Notes: generated by a model from the sequence alone, not told the origin. 64,000 nucleotides of DNA from Thalassospira sp. HJ (GCF_000948415.1 NZ_JYII01000012.1:248001-312000), one strand, 5' to 3'. Numbered from the stretch's first letter, positions 53,335 through 63,501 are shown. Numbers and translations are program-made.

Positions 53335-54255
53335 ATGAAAATCGATGATTTGGATCTTGATTATCGCCTGCTTCGGCTGTTCCTGACGATCTATGACGAG
53401 GGATCGGTGACGGCAGCCGCGCACCGCCTTGACATCGGGCAACCCACGGTCAGTCATGGGCTGGACCGGTTGCGCCAGATTATTGGTGATCCGCTGTTTG
53501 TGCGGTCGGGCCGGTCCATTGCACCAACCGCGCATGCCGATGAAATCGCCCCGCAGGTCCGGATGCTTTTGCAAGGTATGCGGAGCCTGACCCGTGTGGT
53601 GGCGTTTGATCCTGATAATGCCGATCACTCTGCGCATTTTGTGATCGGGGCCAATGACTATGAGGTGGCGGTGGTTCTGCCCGGGCTGATGAAGCGGCTG
53701 CAGAATTGTGCGGCCGATGTGCGGCTCAAGGTTCTGTCGGTGCCGGGTGTGGACAGGACTGTCAGATGGCTGCGCGATGGTACGATTGATCACGCGATCA
53801 GTATCGATCACTCAGGCAAGCATGGTGATATTGCCCGCCAAGGCCTGTTTGTTGAACGGATGCGGTGCTTTTATGATCCGGCCTTTCATGATCATCCGCC
53901 CGATACGTTGGACCGCTATTGTGCGGCCAGTCATGCACGCGTGATGATCGGGGCCAATGACAGTTCGCAAATTGATGACATCCTGCGCGGGCTTGGTCGG
54001 TCTAGGCGCACAGCGCTTCAGGTGCCGACCTTTGCCAGCGTTGCCAACCTGATCCGCGGTACGGACATCATCGCCACTCTACCATCGCGACTGTCAGGCT
54101 CCATGATGCAGGGCTTTGGCGAGTTCGACCTGCCACTGGACTTCCCGGAATACGGCTTTGCCCAATACTGGCATGTGCGTAACGCCGCGAATGCCGCGCA
54201 TAAGTGGCTTCGTGGGGAGATTTTCCGGGTGTCGCGCGGGTTGGGCGAGGTGTAG
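53335..54255 (+). CDS. LysR family transcriptional regulator
   Basis: A 306-residue LysR-type regulator. Helix-turn-helix is LFLTIYDEGSVTAAAHRLDIGQPTVSHGLDRLR (in two parts), and the effector domain starts near residue 95. It is divergent from the SDR and SnoaL genes and may control them in the usual LysR fashion, though the 266-bp element between them pushes the start sites apart. The start at 53335 follows the typical MKIDDLDLDYRLLRLF. Confidence 0.9.
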   Translation: MKIDDLDLDYRLLRLFLTIYDEGSVTAAAHRLDIGQPTVSHGLDRLRQIIGDPLFVRSGRSIAPTAHADEIAPQVRMLLQGMRSLTRVVAFDPDNADHSAHFVIGANDYEVAVVLPGLMKRLQNCAADVRLKVLSVPGVDRTVRWLRDGTIDHAISIDHSGKHGDIARQGLFVERMRCFYDPAFHDHPPDTLDRYCAASHARVMIGANDSSQIDDILRGLGRSRRTALQVPTFASVANLIRGTDIIATLPSRLSGSMMQGFGEFDLPLDFPEYGFAQYWHVRNAANAAHKWLRGEIFRVSRGLGEV

Positions 54256-54266
54256 GGGCTCGACTT

Positions 54267-55238
54267 TTAATCCATGTGTGACGGACTGATCCGAACACCA
54301 CCGACCCAGCGGGTGCCGGTGAAGTTATCCAGGAAATTGCGGGTGCCGGCCAGGGTTTCCTGGCCGGTGTTGGTGAGGGTTATGGTGCGGGTGGACCAGT
54401 TGGTGTCAGGTTCTAACGGGGACAGGGTGAAGAGTGGGTTCTTGCAGTTCATCATCCATTGGACTTCGGACCAGAACATCAGATCGCCGAGATAGGGCAG
54501 CGGGTCGTAGCTTCGCATCAAATGGCCGAAGACCTTGCCGAGTGGCATCGGGCCCAAATCACTGATGATTTGCAGGGTCAGGCTTTGGGTCAGGCCAAGG
54601 CCGGTTTTTCGATCGGGCAGTTCGGCGAGGTGGCGTTTGAGGGCTGCTGGCATGTGGGGCAGGGGCGCGTTTTCTGTTTCCGCAAGTGCCTGTAGATCGG
54701 CTGGATCGTCTTGGTGAAGTGCCTTCCAGACCTTGGTGCCGAATGTCAGCATGTCGCTACTAAGCGATGTTTTGTGATTTTCCCAGCACCAGATCAGCCC
54801 ATTGGGGGAGAGTTGGCCGAGGCCGATGAAGCGGTCGATGGGTTCAAACTCTGGCGCCTGGTTGACCGATATAACATCAATCTCGGTTTCTGGCTGGATA
54901 GTCGCGATGGCGTCCATCAGGAAGGCCAGAATAAGCTGGTCGTAGCTGTCATGTTCAAACCACAGCACGACATGGTCATAGCTGCCAAGGCCATCAAGCG
55001 CATCATATTCGCCGCGCAATCGCGCGAGCGCGTCTTGGTCGGGAAGGTCAAAAGAACCGGAGATGAAGGCGGCACGCGTTTCGATAAACGCATCGCGTGG
55101 CAGGTCGGGCACCGGTCCCTGACAAAACGGATCGGAAAATTCAAGGAAATCGCCGATGAAACCGGCAGTTTTCAACATTTCGCGGATATCGGAGCCACAG
55201 CGCAGATGCAGGGTGGCTTTGGTGTCGAGAGGGTTCAT
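54267..55238 (-). CDS. DUF1835 family protein
   Basis: A 323-residue protein with LHLRCGSDIREMLKTAGFIGDFLEFSDPFCQGPVP (in parts) and HVVLWFEHDSYDQLILAFLMD, which I recognise as DUF1835. Function is unknown; the family is often in stress or signalling loci. No transmembrane segment. The start overlaps the previous stop by 3 bases (ATGA form). Convergent with the LysR gene, 12 bases apart. Confidence 0.8.
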   Translation of the reverse strand: MNPLDTKATLHLRCGSDIREMLKTAGFIGDFLEFSDPFCQGPVPDLPRDAFIETRAAFISGSFDLPDQDALARLRGEYDALDGLGSYDHVVLWFEHDSYDQLILAFLMDAIATIQPETEIDVISVNQAPEFEPIDRFIGLGQLSPNGLIWCWENHKTSLSSDMLTFGTKVWKALHQDDPADLQALAETENAPLPHMPAALKRHLAELPDRKTGLGLTQSLTLQIISDLGPMPLGKVFGHLMRSYDPLPYLGDLMFWSEVQWMMNCKNPLFTLSPLEPDTNWSTRTITLTNTGQETLAGTRNFLDNFTGTRWVGGVRISPSHMD

Positions 55239-55567
55239 GTCACTGAGCTTGTGGCTGCCTTGAGTGCAGTCAGCAACGAGAGCATGTTGTCGGGCACATC
55301 GCTTGAGGTGATTTTTGCGTCAGTTATATCATCGCCGGCATTGGCAAATAGCGGCGCGATCTCGCCCAGTCTGCTGCCCCGAAGCGCGATGAGTATATCA
55401 ATGAGTGATTTCTCTTCATCGCTTGCGGCGGCGCGCAGTTTGTCAATTCCGTCATCGTCGTCGGGCAGGAGAGTGATTTCCTGACAAAGTGTCTGAAAAG
55501 ACATGTTTGCCAGTGTCGCGACGATGTCGTGCGGATGGTGATCGGATGGTTGCTTGGTATCGGTCAC
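55235..55567 (-). CDS. Small unknown protein coupled to DUF1835
   Basis: A 110-residue protein. I do not recognise it. It is helical and acidic (SFQTLCQEITLLPDDDDGIDKL), with no signal or membrane part. A GTG start at 55567 has AGGAG nine bases before it; the longer frame to 55708 would overlap the ppx 3' region and has no site. Its stop overlaps the DUF1835 start, so the two are translated together. Confidence 0.6.
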   Translation of the reverse strand: MTDTKQPSDHHPHDIVATLANMSFQTLCQEITLLPDDDDGIDKLRAAASDEEKSLIDILIALRGSRLGEIAPLFANAGDDITDAKITSSDVPDNMLSLLTALKAATSSVT

Positions 55568-55685
55568 GACACGGCACTCCTGATCAGGAAAAAGGGCCGT
55601 AATCGTGCCGGTTTTGGTGTGTCGCGTCAATGAAATGCGCGCTTGGAGTGTGTGGTGTCGGGGGCAGTCAGCCACTTCGCGTGGC

Positions 55686-57167
55686 TTATTCGGCCAATCG
55701 GACGACACTTTCGCGGTTCATCAGCTTGGCCAGTTTCGACAGACGCTGTTCAACGACTTCGCCGTAAAGGGCTGCGGCCTGCTTTTCGAATTGCAGGATC
55801 AGTTTGCCGTCTTCAAGCAGCAGTTGGGTGCGCGGCAGGATACCCTCAACCCCGCCAGACAGGGTATGGCCCAAACGAATGACGTGGCCGAAAAGACGAC
55901 CTGTGAGGCGGTCATCGTCGCTCAGGATACGGTCGCTTGCCTCATCGCCCTTGAAATTGCCGGTATAGCGCGAACCAATGGTGTAGGCGAGGAACACCCG
56001 GTCATGGTGATTAAGGTCGATATAGGGGTGACGTAGAATGCGGTGGTAGCTTTGGATCGCGCGGTAATCGGGATGCTCGTTCCAGCCGATATCGCCGATG
56101 ATGCAGGCGGCCAAACGCAGGCGTTCGATATTGACCGGCAGTTCGGAAAAGATCGGCGCACACCATTGGGCGACTTCTTCGCCGTGCTGATGGAACCGTT
56201 CGCCGTCCTCGGCAAAGCTGAAGCAGGCTTCAAGCACCGGATCGCGTTGCCGCAGATCTTCGGGCAGGACTTCATACATCCAGCCTTCACGCAGCCCATG
56301 GCCGGAAAAGACAACCTCGCTTGGTTTCATGCGGGTCATCAGCATGTTCATGACAAGCGATGCATGCGGCAGGCTGTCGATACGGCGTTTTGAAACCCCG
56401 CCGATCTTTTCAAGCGATACGCGGCTTTGCTGCGAGATGATATGGGTGAGTTCGGCCATTTCCGATTGGGGCATGGCAAGGTTATGGACCACCGAAATCG
56501 GATAGTTTTCCTGGGCAATGAAAAGCTTGGCGATCGAACGCCAGGAGCCGCCAACCGCATAAAGCTGCTGGCCTTTGCCCTCAGACAGCCAGTCGACGGT
56601 ATCAAGGTGCTGATTTATCTCGGCCGTCAGGCGCGCGCGGTCAGACCCGAACACCGTATGCAGGCGCATGGCCCCCAGAGGCAGGCTGACGCGTTTCTTG
56701 ATCTCGCCCTTATCAAGCAGGACCAGTTCAAGCGACCCGCCACCGATATCGCCCATGATGCCTGATGCCATCGGATCGCCAGATATGATGCCAAGGGCGG
56801 ACAGGCGGGCTTCTTCAAGGCCGTCAATCACCTTGACCGTAAGCCCGGTTTCCGATGCCACACGATCACAGAATTCCTTGCCGTCGGTGGCAGCCCGCAC
56901 AGCAGCGGTCGCCAACACATCGACATGGGTGACCTTCATCGCACGCAGAAGGGTGGAGAAGCGGTGCATGGCGACAACGGCAAGCTCGACCCCCTCGGGG
57001 TTGAGCCGGCCGGTATTGTCGGGATCGCGGCCAAGGCCGCACATGACCTTTTCATTGAAGATCGGCATTGGCGCGCGGGTCATGCCATCAAAAATGACAA
57101 GCCGCACAGAGTTGGAGCCAACATCTATGATCGCGATGCGGTTGGAAGCCCGTTGGTCAGTCAGCAT
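55686..57167 (-). CDS. ppx: Exopolyphosphatase
   Basis: A 493-residue Ppx/GppA ASKHA-fold phosphatase. AIIDVGSNSVRLVIFDG (phosphate 1), IMGDIGGGSLELVLL (phosphate 2) and HASLVMNMLM/ GHGLREGWMYEVL give the family, and the C-terminal HD-type domain (from about 320) has ACIIGDIGWNEHPDYRA. It releases phosphate from polyphosphate. It follows ppk, from which it is separated only by a repeat element, suggesting a ppk-ppx operon. Confidence 0.93.
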   Translation of the reverse strand: MLTDQRASNRIAIIDVGSNSVRLVIFDGMTRAPMPIFNEKVMCGLGRDPDNTGRLNPEGVELAVVAMHRFSTLLRAMKVTHVDVLATAAVRAATDGKEFCDRVASETGLTVKVIDGLEEARLSALGIISGDPMASGIMGDIGGGSLELVLLDKGEIKKRVSLPLGAMRLHTVFGSDRARLTAEINQHLDTVDWLSEGKGQQLYAVGGSWRSIAKLFIAQENYPISVVHNLAMPQSEMAELTHIISQQSRVSLEKIGGVSKRRIDSLPHASLVMNMLMTRMKPSEVVFSGHGLREGWMYEVLPEDLRQRDPVLEACFSFAEDGERFHQHGEEVAQWCAPIFSELPVNIERLRLAACIIGDIGWNEHPDYRAIQSYHRILRHPYIDLNHHDRVFLAYTIGSRYTGNFKGDEASDRILSDDDRLTGRLFGHVIRLGHTLSGGVEGILPRTQLLLEDGKLILQFEKQAAALYGEVVEQRLSKLAKLMNRESVVRLAE

Positions 57168-57194
57168 AGGGTCTTGGCACCTGTTGGTCGTCTG

Positions 57195-57461
57195 TAGGGT
57201 TAGGACCTACTAATTTGGTTCGAATGGTCGCTCAGATTTGTGCGGATACGCGGAGCAAAACCGCAGGAAGATACATTTCTTTCAAGGTTTGGCGACAAAG
57301 TAGGCTGTGCAAATCTGAGCGATCCAAAGGACAGAGCTTATATTTGCGAACTCCTGCGTCAAATCCCTTGCGCGGGATGCCGACCCGCTCGGCGGGCTTT
57401 TCCTTGTATTTCACAAATATAAGCTCTGCCATTCTAATCAAATTAATAGGTCCTAACCCTA
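57195..57461 (+). repeat. Palindrome-ended element, copy 3 (intact frame)
   Basis: Copy 3 (267 bp) fills the gap between ppk and ppx. Outer inverted repeats are 57195-57217 with 57439-57461, one mismatch in 23. The second stem is GGTCGCTCAGATTTG (57226-57240) with 57310-57325. The third is CAGAGCTTATATTTG (57332-57346) with its perfect complement (57414-57428). On the minus strand a 69-codon frame (57441-57232) is open. The element begins 28 bases before the ppx ATG and ends one base before the ppk stop, so it is in the transcript of the operon. Confidence 0.85.
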
Positions 57462-57462
57462 T

Positions 57463-59610
57463 CTAGTCATCAAGCTCTAGCACGGGAACATTCGGGTCGG
57501 CTTGATCCAGCGCACTTCCGCGACCGGAAAGTGACGGATTGGTCATGAAATATTTGTGCGACGAGAATGCGTTTTCATCTGCCTCGCAGCGTTCATAGGA
57601 ACCGTCTGCCTGCAGATGCCATGCCTGTGCGGTATCCTTGAGGTTGGCAATCATGATCTGTTCAACAATCTGTTGCTGACAGGTCGGATTTTCAACCGGG
57701 ACCAGCGTTTCAACACGGCGGTTAAGGTTACGCGGCATCCAGTCGGCCGAGGAAATAAACGCCTTGGCCTTGCGTGACGGAAGCTTCGCGCCGTTGGCAA
57801 AGACCACGATGCGCGAATGTTCAAGGAAGCGGCCGACAATCGATTTGACGCGGATATTTTCCGAAAGCCCCGGTACACCCGGACGCAGGCAGCAAATGCC
57901 ACGCACCACCAGTTCGACATGAACACCGGCCTGGCTTGCACGATAAAGCGCATCAATCACCACCGGGTCGACCAGACTGTTCATCTTGGCCCAGATACCG
58001 CACGGCTTGCCGGCCTTGCAGTTCTCGATTTCCTGATCGATGTGGGTCAAAAGCGTCGGACGCAGGGTATGCGGCGCAATCGCGATTTTTTCAAGCGACC
58101 GCGGCGTGGCGTAACCCGTCATGAAGTTAAAGATATTGGCTGCATCACGGCCCAATGCCGGATCGCAGGAGAAGAACGAGATATCGGTATAGAACTTCGC
58201 TGTGATCGGGTGATAGTTGCCCGTCCCGAAGTGGGTATAGGTGCGAAGGCCGTGGGTTTCACGGCGGACCACCAGCGAAATCTTGGCGTGCGTCTTCCAA
58301 TCGAGGAAGCCGTAGACCACCTGACAGCCAGCACGTTCAAGATCGGCCGCCCAACGCAGGTTGGCTTCTTCGTCAAAGCGCGCCTTGAGCTCGACCATGG
58401 CAGTGACGGATTTTCCGGCCTCGGCAGCGGCGATCAGGGCTTTGACGATCGGGCTGTTTTCCGACGTGCGATAGAGCGTCTGTTTGATGGTGACGACATC
58501 GGGGTCACGTGCGGCCTGCAAAAGGAACTGGACCACCACATCGAAATCTTCGAACGGGTGATGGACGACCAAATCCTTTTTGCTGATCGCAGCAAAGCAA
58601 TCGCCACCAAAGTCGCGTACCCGTTCCGGATAGCGTGCGGCATAGGGCGAAAACAGCAGGTCATGATGCAGATCAGAGTCGATCAGCTGTTTGACATCGA
58701 CAACGCCTAAAAGGCCATCGACCTTGACGACTTCTTCGAGCGCGACATCAAGTTCATCAATGACGAAATCAAGCATGTCTTCGGGCATCGCCGCATTGAC
58801 CTTGAGGCGGATGATGCTGCCACGACGACGGCGTTTCAGGGCAGTTTTGAAAACGCGGACCAGATCTTCGGCTTCTTCTTCGATTTCCACGTCCGAGTCA
58901 CGAATGACGCGGAAGAAACCGTGTTCGATCATATCAAAGCCCGGGAACAGCTTGCCAAGATAAAGCAAGATCGCCTGTTCGACCGGAAGATAACGTTCCG
59001 TGCGGCCCGGCAGGCGCAGGAAGCGACCGATCTTCTGCGGCACCGGGATCAGACCGCGCATATTGTGCCCGTCAGCCGGATCAAACAGCTGCATGACGAT
59101 GGCAAAGCCAAGGTTCGGAATGAACGGGAAGGGGTGCGACGGATCAATGGCAAGCGGGGTCAGCGTCGGGAAGATTTCGCGCATGAAATAGCCATCAAGC
59201 CATTTCCGGTCCGTCTGGGTCAGGTCGGTCTTATCAATGACCGAGATGCCCTGTTTTTCCATCTCGCTGCTGAGCTGGCGCCAGACGCGTTGCTGATCCT
59301 GCATCAACTGGTTGGCGTCAAAGGTAATGGCGCGCAGCTGTTCGGACGGGCTCATGCCATCCTGGCTGACCTTGGTCATGCCGGCACGCACCTGACCAAC
59401 GAGGCCGGCGACGCGCACCATGTAAAATTCATCAAGGTTGCTGGCTGAAATCGACAGGAAACGCAGTCTTTCAAGCAGCGGGTGGCCCTTTTTCTGGGCT
59501 TCCTCAAGAACGCGATTGTTGAATGCCAGCCACGATAATTCGCGGTTAATAAAGCGGCTTTCCGAATCAATGGTGATCGCGCTTGATTGAACTGCAGCGG
59601 CGTGTGTCAC
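57463..59610 (-). CDS. ppk: Polyphosphate kinase 1
   Basis: A 715-residue Ppk1, which polymerises the terminal phosphate of [23 protein letters not shown] starts the protein, the N-terminal and head domains follow, and two PLD-like HKD-type blocks near the end ([18 protein letters not shown], in parts, and [13 protein letters not shown]) hold the autophosphorylated His. The start is taken as GTG at 59610 because AGGAGG stands six bases upstream; the frame is open to 59772. Polyphosphate supports stress and phosphate storage. Confidence 0.94.
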   Translation of the reverse strand: MTHAAAVQSSAITIDSESRFINRELSWLAFNNRVLEEAQKKGHPLLERLRFLSISASNLDEFYMVRVAGLVGQVRAGMTKVSQDGMSPSEQLRAITFDANQLMQDQQRVWRQLSSEMEKQGISVIDKTDLTQTDRKWLDGYFMREIFPTLTPLAIDPSHPFPFIPNLGFAIVMQLFDPADGHNMRGLIPVPQKIGRFLRLPGRTERYLPVEQAILLYLGKLFPGFDMIEHGFFRVIRDSDVEIEEEAEDLVRVFKTALKRRRRGSIIRLKVNAAMPEDMLDFVIDELDVALEEVVKVDGLLGVVDVKQLIDSDLHHDLLFSPYAARYPERVRDFGGDCFAAISKKDLVVHHPFEDFDVVVQFLLQAARDPDVVTIKQTLYRTSENSPIVKALIAAAEAGKSVTAMVELKARFDEEANLRWAADLERAGCQVVYGFLDWKTHAKISLVVRRETHGLRTYTHFGTGNYHPITAKFYTDISFFSCDPALGRDAANIFNFMTGYATPRSLEKIAIAPHTLRPTLLTHIDQEIENCKAGKPCGIWAKMNSLVDPVVIDALYRASQAGVHVELVVRGICCLRPGVPGLSENIRVKSIVGRFLEHSRIVVFANGAKLPSRKAKAFISSADWMPRNLNRRVETLVPVENPTCQQQIVEQIMIANLKDTAQAWHLQADGSYERCEADENAFSSHKYFMTNPSLSGRGSALDQADPNVPVLELDD

Positions 59611-59821
59611 GCTATGCCTCCTGCGGATTGAGGGACCGTCTTTGAATTTATGCGACAGTGCCCGGTTGCAAATGGAGTATAGGATAACTGCTTGGGTGGG
59701 TGCAATTTTCTTAAATTTATATGTCAGTTTTTCTGATGGCATCGAAGCCCGCGATATGGCATGCAGGAACACCGTTTGATCATCATTTGCGCCTACTAGG
59801 TCAGCCTAGAGAAACGAAGAC

Positions 59822-60370
59822 ATGAAAACGCTGTTGTTGCTTCGGCATGCCAAATCAAGCTGGGCGGACCCGGGTCGCGCCGACCATGATCGGGAACTGA
59901 ACCGTCGTGGTGAAAAGGCAGCCCCGTTTATGGGGCGCTATTTGCGTCAGCATGAACTGGTGCCCGATTTGATCTGGTGTTCGACGGCGGCGCGCGCGGT
60001 GCAGACCCTTGGCCTTCTGGGGCGCGATTTCGCGACCGATGCGGATGTGATCTATAACGAAGATCTCTATATGGCGAGCGAGCGGGTGCTGCTTGAAAAC
60101 CTGCATCACACCCATGAAGACGCCAAGCATGTGATGTTTGTCGGCCATAATCCGGGGATCGAGGTGTTTGCCCAGTCGCTTTTTGGGGCGGGGAACGAGA
60201 GCGCGCGAGAAAACATGGCGCGCAAATATCCGACCTGTGGTCTGGCCCATTTTGAATTCGATGTCGATCACTGGGGCGAAATCGCACCGGGGGCCGGACG
60301 GTTGATCGACTTTATCAAGGTCAAGGATCTTCAGGCGGTCAAGATCAGTGCAGAGCCAATCACCCAATGA
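59822..60370 (+). CDS. SixA-like histidine phosphatase
   Basis: A 182-residue protein of the phosphoglycerate mutase superfamily. LLLLRHAKSSWADPG is the SixA-type RHG motif with catalytic His; VMFVGHNPGIE holds the second His. SixA removes phosphate from phosphohistidine signal proteins. Here the substrate is not given by context: ppk is divergent, aspS downstream. No membrane or signal sequence. Confidence 0.85.
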   Translation: MKTLLLLRHAKSSWADPGRADHDRELNRRGEKAAPFMGRYLRQHELVPDLIWCSTAARAVQTLGLLGRDFATDADVIYNEDLYMASERVLLENLHHTHEDAKHVMFVGHNPGIEVFAQSLFGAGNESARENMARKYPTCGLAHFEFDVDHWGEIAPGAGRLIDFIKVKDLQAVKISAEPITQ

Positions 60371-60408
60371 TTTGCTGATCTGCGTTGACTGATCTGCATT
60401 ACTGGCAC

Positions 60409-60546
60409 TTGACGAAGACGGCCTGTCCGCGTTTTATACCGCTGAAATTTTGAGATGCCGCGCCGATTGGGCAGGGGAACATCACAACAAGCACCACGGA
60501 TAGTACCGTTGTGGGCATGTTGTGGTGCGTTTTTTGTTTGACAGCG
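60409..60546 (+). ncRNA. Candidate small RNA or aspS leader
   Basis: TTGACG (60409-60414), 17-base spacer, TTTTAT (60432-60437) looks like a promoter. An intrinsic terminator, GCACCAC (60491-60497) with GTGGTGC (60532-60538) and a T-run to 60546, follows about 50 bases later. A transcript of about 100 bases would end 66 bases before aspS. It may be an independent sRNA or an attenuator for aspS; no T-box features were seen and none is expected. Confidence 0.45.
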
Positions 60547-60611
60547 CGGGTCTGGCATGCACCTTTGCGGCCAAATTTACGGCCCGAAATATAAAGCAAC
60601 CTGGAATGACA

Positions 60612-62399
60612 ATGCATCCTTTTCGCTCACACAATTGTAATGCGCTGCGCGCGACTGACGCCGACGCGGAAGTTCGCCTGTCTGGCTGGATTCACCGTAA
60701 ACGTGACCACGGCAACCTTCTGTTCGTTGACCTGCGCGACCATTACGGCATCACCCAGGTCGTGATCGACATTTCGAGCCCGCTGTTTGAAACGCTTGAT
60801 AAAGCGCGCGCCGAAAGCGTGATCACGGTCGATGGCAAGGTTGTCAAACGTACGGCTGAGACCATCAACCCGAATCTTCCGACCGGCGAAATCGAAGTTT
60901 ATGCTTCGAACATCGAAGTTCAGTCTTCGGCCGAAGTTCTGCCGATGCCGGTCTTTGGCGATGTTGAATACGGCGAGGAAGTTCGCCTGCGTCACCGTTA
61001 TCTCGACCTGCGTCGTGAAAGCGTGCATTCGAACATCGTTCTGCGTTCCAAGGTCATCTCGGCCATGCGTCAGAAAATGACCGCACAGGGCTTCCTTGAG
61101 ATCCAGACGCCGATCCTGACGGCAAGCTCGCCGGAAGGTGCACGTGACTTCCTGGTGCCGTCGCGTATGCATCCGGGCAAGTTCTATGCCCTGCCGCAGG
61201 CGCCGCAGCAGTTCAAACAGCTGCTGATGGTTTCGGGCTTTGACAAATACTTCCAGATCGCACCGTGCTTCCGCGATGAAGATGCCCGTGCCGACCGTTC
61301 GCCGGGTGAGTTCTATCAGCTCGACTTCGAGATGGCCTTTGCCACCCAGGAAGACGTGTTTGCAGCAATCGAGCCGGTTCTGCATGACATCTTTGTCGAG
61401 TTCGGCGGTGGTCGCGATGTGACCCCGTATCCGTTCCCGCGCATTCCGTTCGATGAGTCGATGGCGAAATACGGATCCGACAAGCCGGATCTGCGTAACC
61501 CGCTGATCATTTCCGACGTCACCGAGCCGTTCCGTGGTTCGAGCTTTGGCATCTTTGCCTCGAACATCGAAAAGGGTTCGGTGGTTCGTGCGATCCCGGC
61601 AACCGGTGCTGCATCGCGCCCGCGCAGCTTCTTTGACAAGCTGAACAACTGGGCACGTGATGAAGGGGCTGCTGGCCTTGGTTACATCGTTTACGGCGAA
61701 GACGGCGAAGCAAAAGGCCCGATTGCCAAGAACCTTGATGCCGATCGCATCGCACAGATCAAGGAAATCACCGGCGTTGCCAATGGCGATGCGGTCTTCT
61801 TTGCCTGTGACAAGGAACTGGCAGCTGCCAAGTTTGCCGGCAAGGTTCGTGACAAGGTTTGTGACGAGCTGGAACTGCGCGAAGAAGGCATGTTCAAGTT
61901 CTGCTGGATCGTTGACTTCCCGATGTATGAGGAAGACGACGACGGCAAGATCGAATTCAGCCACAACCCGTTCTCGATGCCGCAGGGTGGCCTTGAGGCA
62001 CTGGAAAGCATGAACCCGCTTGATATCAAGGCGTGGCAGTATGACATCGTGTGTAACGGTATCGAGCTGTCGTCGGGTGCCATTCGTAACCATCGCCCGG
62101 ACATCATGTATCGCGCGTTCGAAATTGCCGGCTATGGCAAGGACGTTGTCGAAGAACAGTTTGGCGGCATGCTTAACGCATTCAAATACGGCGCCCCGCC
62201 GCACGGTGGTTCGGCCCCGGGTGTTGACCGTATCGTCATGCTGCTGGCCGATGAGCCGAACATTCGTGAAGTCATTGCCTTCCCGCTGAACCAGCAGGCA
62301 CAGGATCTGATGATGAATGCCCCGGCAGAAGTTGAAGACAAGCAGCTTAAAGAACTGCATCTGCGTGTTCAGTTGCCGCCGAAGGCGAAAAAAGACTGA
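60612..62399 (+). CDS. aspS: Aspartate--tRNA ligase
   Basis: A 595-residue class II synthetase. An OB-fold anticodon-binding domain (1-110) with [21 protein letters not shown], class II motif 1 and motif 2 ([26 protein letters not shown] read in parts) and motif 3 [13 protein letters not shown] are present. It charges tRNA(Asp), and in most alphaproteobacteria also tRNA(Asn) with Asp. [14 protein letters not shown] starts the family; an ATG two codons earlier and one at 60522 are alternatives. Strong terminator follows. Confidence 0.96.
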   Translation: MHPFRSHNCNALRATDADAEVRLSGWIHRKRDHGNLLFVDLRDHYGITQVVIDISSPLFETLDKARAESVITVDGKVVKRTAETINPNLPTGEIEVYASNIEVQSSAEVLPMPVFGDVEYGEEVRLRHRYLDLRRESVHSNIVLRSKVISAMRQKMTAQGFLEIQTPILTASSPEGARDFLVPSRMHPGKFYALPQAPQQFKQLLMVSGFDKYFQIAPCFRDEDARADRSPGEFYQLDFEMAFATQEDVFAAIEPVLHDIFVEFGGGRDVTPYPFPRIPFDESMAKYGSDKPDLRNPLIISDVTEPFRGSSFGIFASNIEKGSVVRAIPATGAASRPRSFFDKLNNWARDEGAAGLGYIVYGEDGEAKGPIAKNLDADRIAQIKEITGVANGDAVFFACDKELAAAKFAGKVRDKVCDELELREEGMFKFCWIVDFPMYEEDDDGKIEFSHNPFSMPQGGLEALESMNPLDIKAWQYDIVCNGIELSSGAIRNHRPDIMYRAFEIAGYGKDVVEEQFGGMLNAFKYGAPPHGGSAPGVDRIVMLLADEPNIREVIAFPLNQQAQDLMMNAPAEVEDKQLKELHLRVQLPPKAKKD

Positions 62400-62433
62400 T
62401 GTGTTTTGGGGGTACCCAAATCATAGAATGATC

Positions 62434-62468
62434 AAACGGCCCGGAAATTTCCGGGCCGTTTTGTTTTT
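62434..62468 (+). terminator. Rho-independent terminator of aspS
   Basis: AAACGGCCCGGAAA (62434-62447) with TTTCCGGGCCGTTT (62448-62461), then TTGTTTTT. Confidence 0.92.
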
Positions 62469-62562
62469 GACGCCGTTTGATTGCTGATCGTTACCTAATA
62501 TTAACGGGCTTTGGGCCACTGTAGCCGGGGAAAAGAACATTTGATCCTTCGGGGGATGGCCT

Positions 62563-63501
62563 GTGAGAAAGATACTTGTGGTGGCAGCGCCTTTGGCGCT
62601 TAGCGCGTGCGGTGGTCCGATTGAGCTGACCGTGGCCAAGCTGGCCGGTGATTTGATCAGCTATGTGTCGACGGGCAAAAGCACGACCGACCATGCGGTA
62701 TCGTTTGTTGCCGAACAGGATTGCGCACTGCATCGCCCGTTGTTTGAGCAAGACATCTGCAAGGACGAAGAGACGGTTTTGGCCGAAGAAGCCGCAGCCC
62801 TTGCCGTGATGGGCGAGCCTGAAATCAAAGAAGAAATCCGCGCAGCCCGCCCGGAAATCTATGCGGTGAATGCCCCGGCAGAAGATTGGTCGGAACCCAG
62901 CACAAGTGCCATGCGCTCCAACGCGATTGTCACGACCAACCTGCCGCCGCTGACCCCGAAAAAGAATGTTGCTGATGCGGAGCCGGTTGAGGTGGCATCC
63001 GCCCGTGATCAGATCGAAGTGGAAGATTTGCCGGTCGCAACGGGTGATCTGGGCCCGATTGATCCGCAGGTCGAAGCCGATGCCGCCGTTGCAGGTTATG
63101 TCAGTGACGAGCCGTTGACCGAGGTCGAGGCACCAAAGGAAACCATGACCGCCGCACTGGTCGATCCGACCACCATGGAAGACGGGGTTGATGCGATTGC
63201 GGCGCCAGTTGATGCCGCCCTTGATGGTGATGCGCTTGCCGGTGATGATCTTGCCGCGCCGCTGCCGGGTGATTATGTGGTATTGGCAAGCTTTGCTGAT
63301 GAAGCCCGCGCGCAAAAAGCACTTGGCATCTATGCGGAATACCAGCCGCGCCTTTTGAATGCTGAAGTGAAGGGGAAACCTTATCTTCGGGTTGCGGTCG
63401 GGCCGCTTTCGGCAGAGCATGCACATGATTTGCGCCTTCTTGCTGCCAAAAAGGGGATTGAAAATCCCTGGATTGTCGGAGTTACCGCCACCGGAGAGTG
63501 A
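62563..63501 (+). CDS. SPOR-domain lipoprotein
   Basis: A 312-residue lipoprotein. The lipobox is LALSACGG with the modified Cys at residue 16. A long acidic, Pro/Glu-rich linker (about 80-235) leads to a C-terminal SPOR domain, DYVVLASFADEARAQKALG and PYLRVAVGPLSAEHAHDL. SPOR domains bind denuded peptidoglycan at division sites, so the protein probably sits in the outer membrane at the septum or poles. GTG start with GGGGGA upstream. Coupled to the next gene by a TGATG overlap. Confidence 0.88.
   Translation: MRKILVVAAPLALSACGGPIELTVAKLAGDLISYVSTGKSTTDHAVSFVAEQDCALHRPLFEQDICKDEETVLAEEAAALAVMGEPEIKEEIRAARPEIYAVNAPAEDWSEPSTSAMRSNAIVTTNLPPLTPKKNVADAEPVEVASARDQIEVEDLPVATGDLGPIDPQVEADAAVAGYVSDEPLTEVEAPKETMTAALVDPTTMEDGVDAIAAPVDAALDGDALAGDDLAAPLPGDYVVLASFADEARAQKALGIYAEYQPRLLNAEVKGKPYLRVAVGPLSAEHAHDLRLLAAKKGIENPWIVGVTATGE

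Noticed and set aside
57817..58710. 297-codon open frame opposite ppk
   Set aside because: Shadow of the conserved ppk coding strand; composition is typical of antisense translation.
60627..62360. 577-codon open frame antisense to aspS
   Set aside because: It lies entirely opposite a certain aspS gene, has no family motif, and long antisense frames are common in GC-biased coding sequence.
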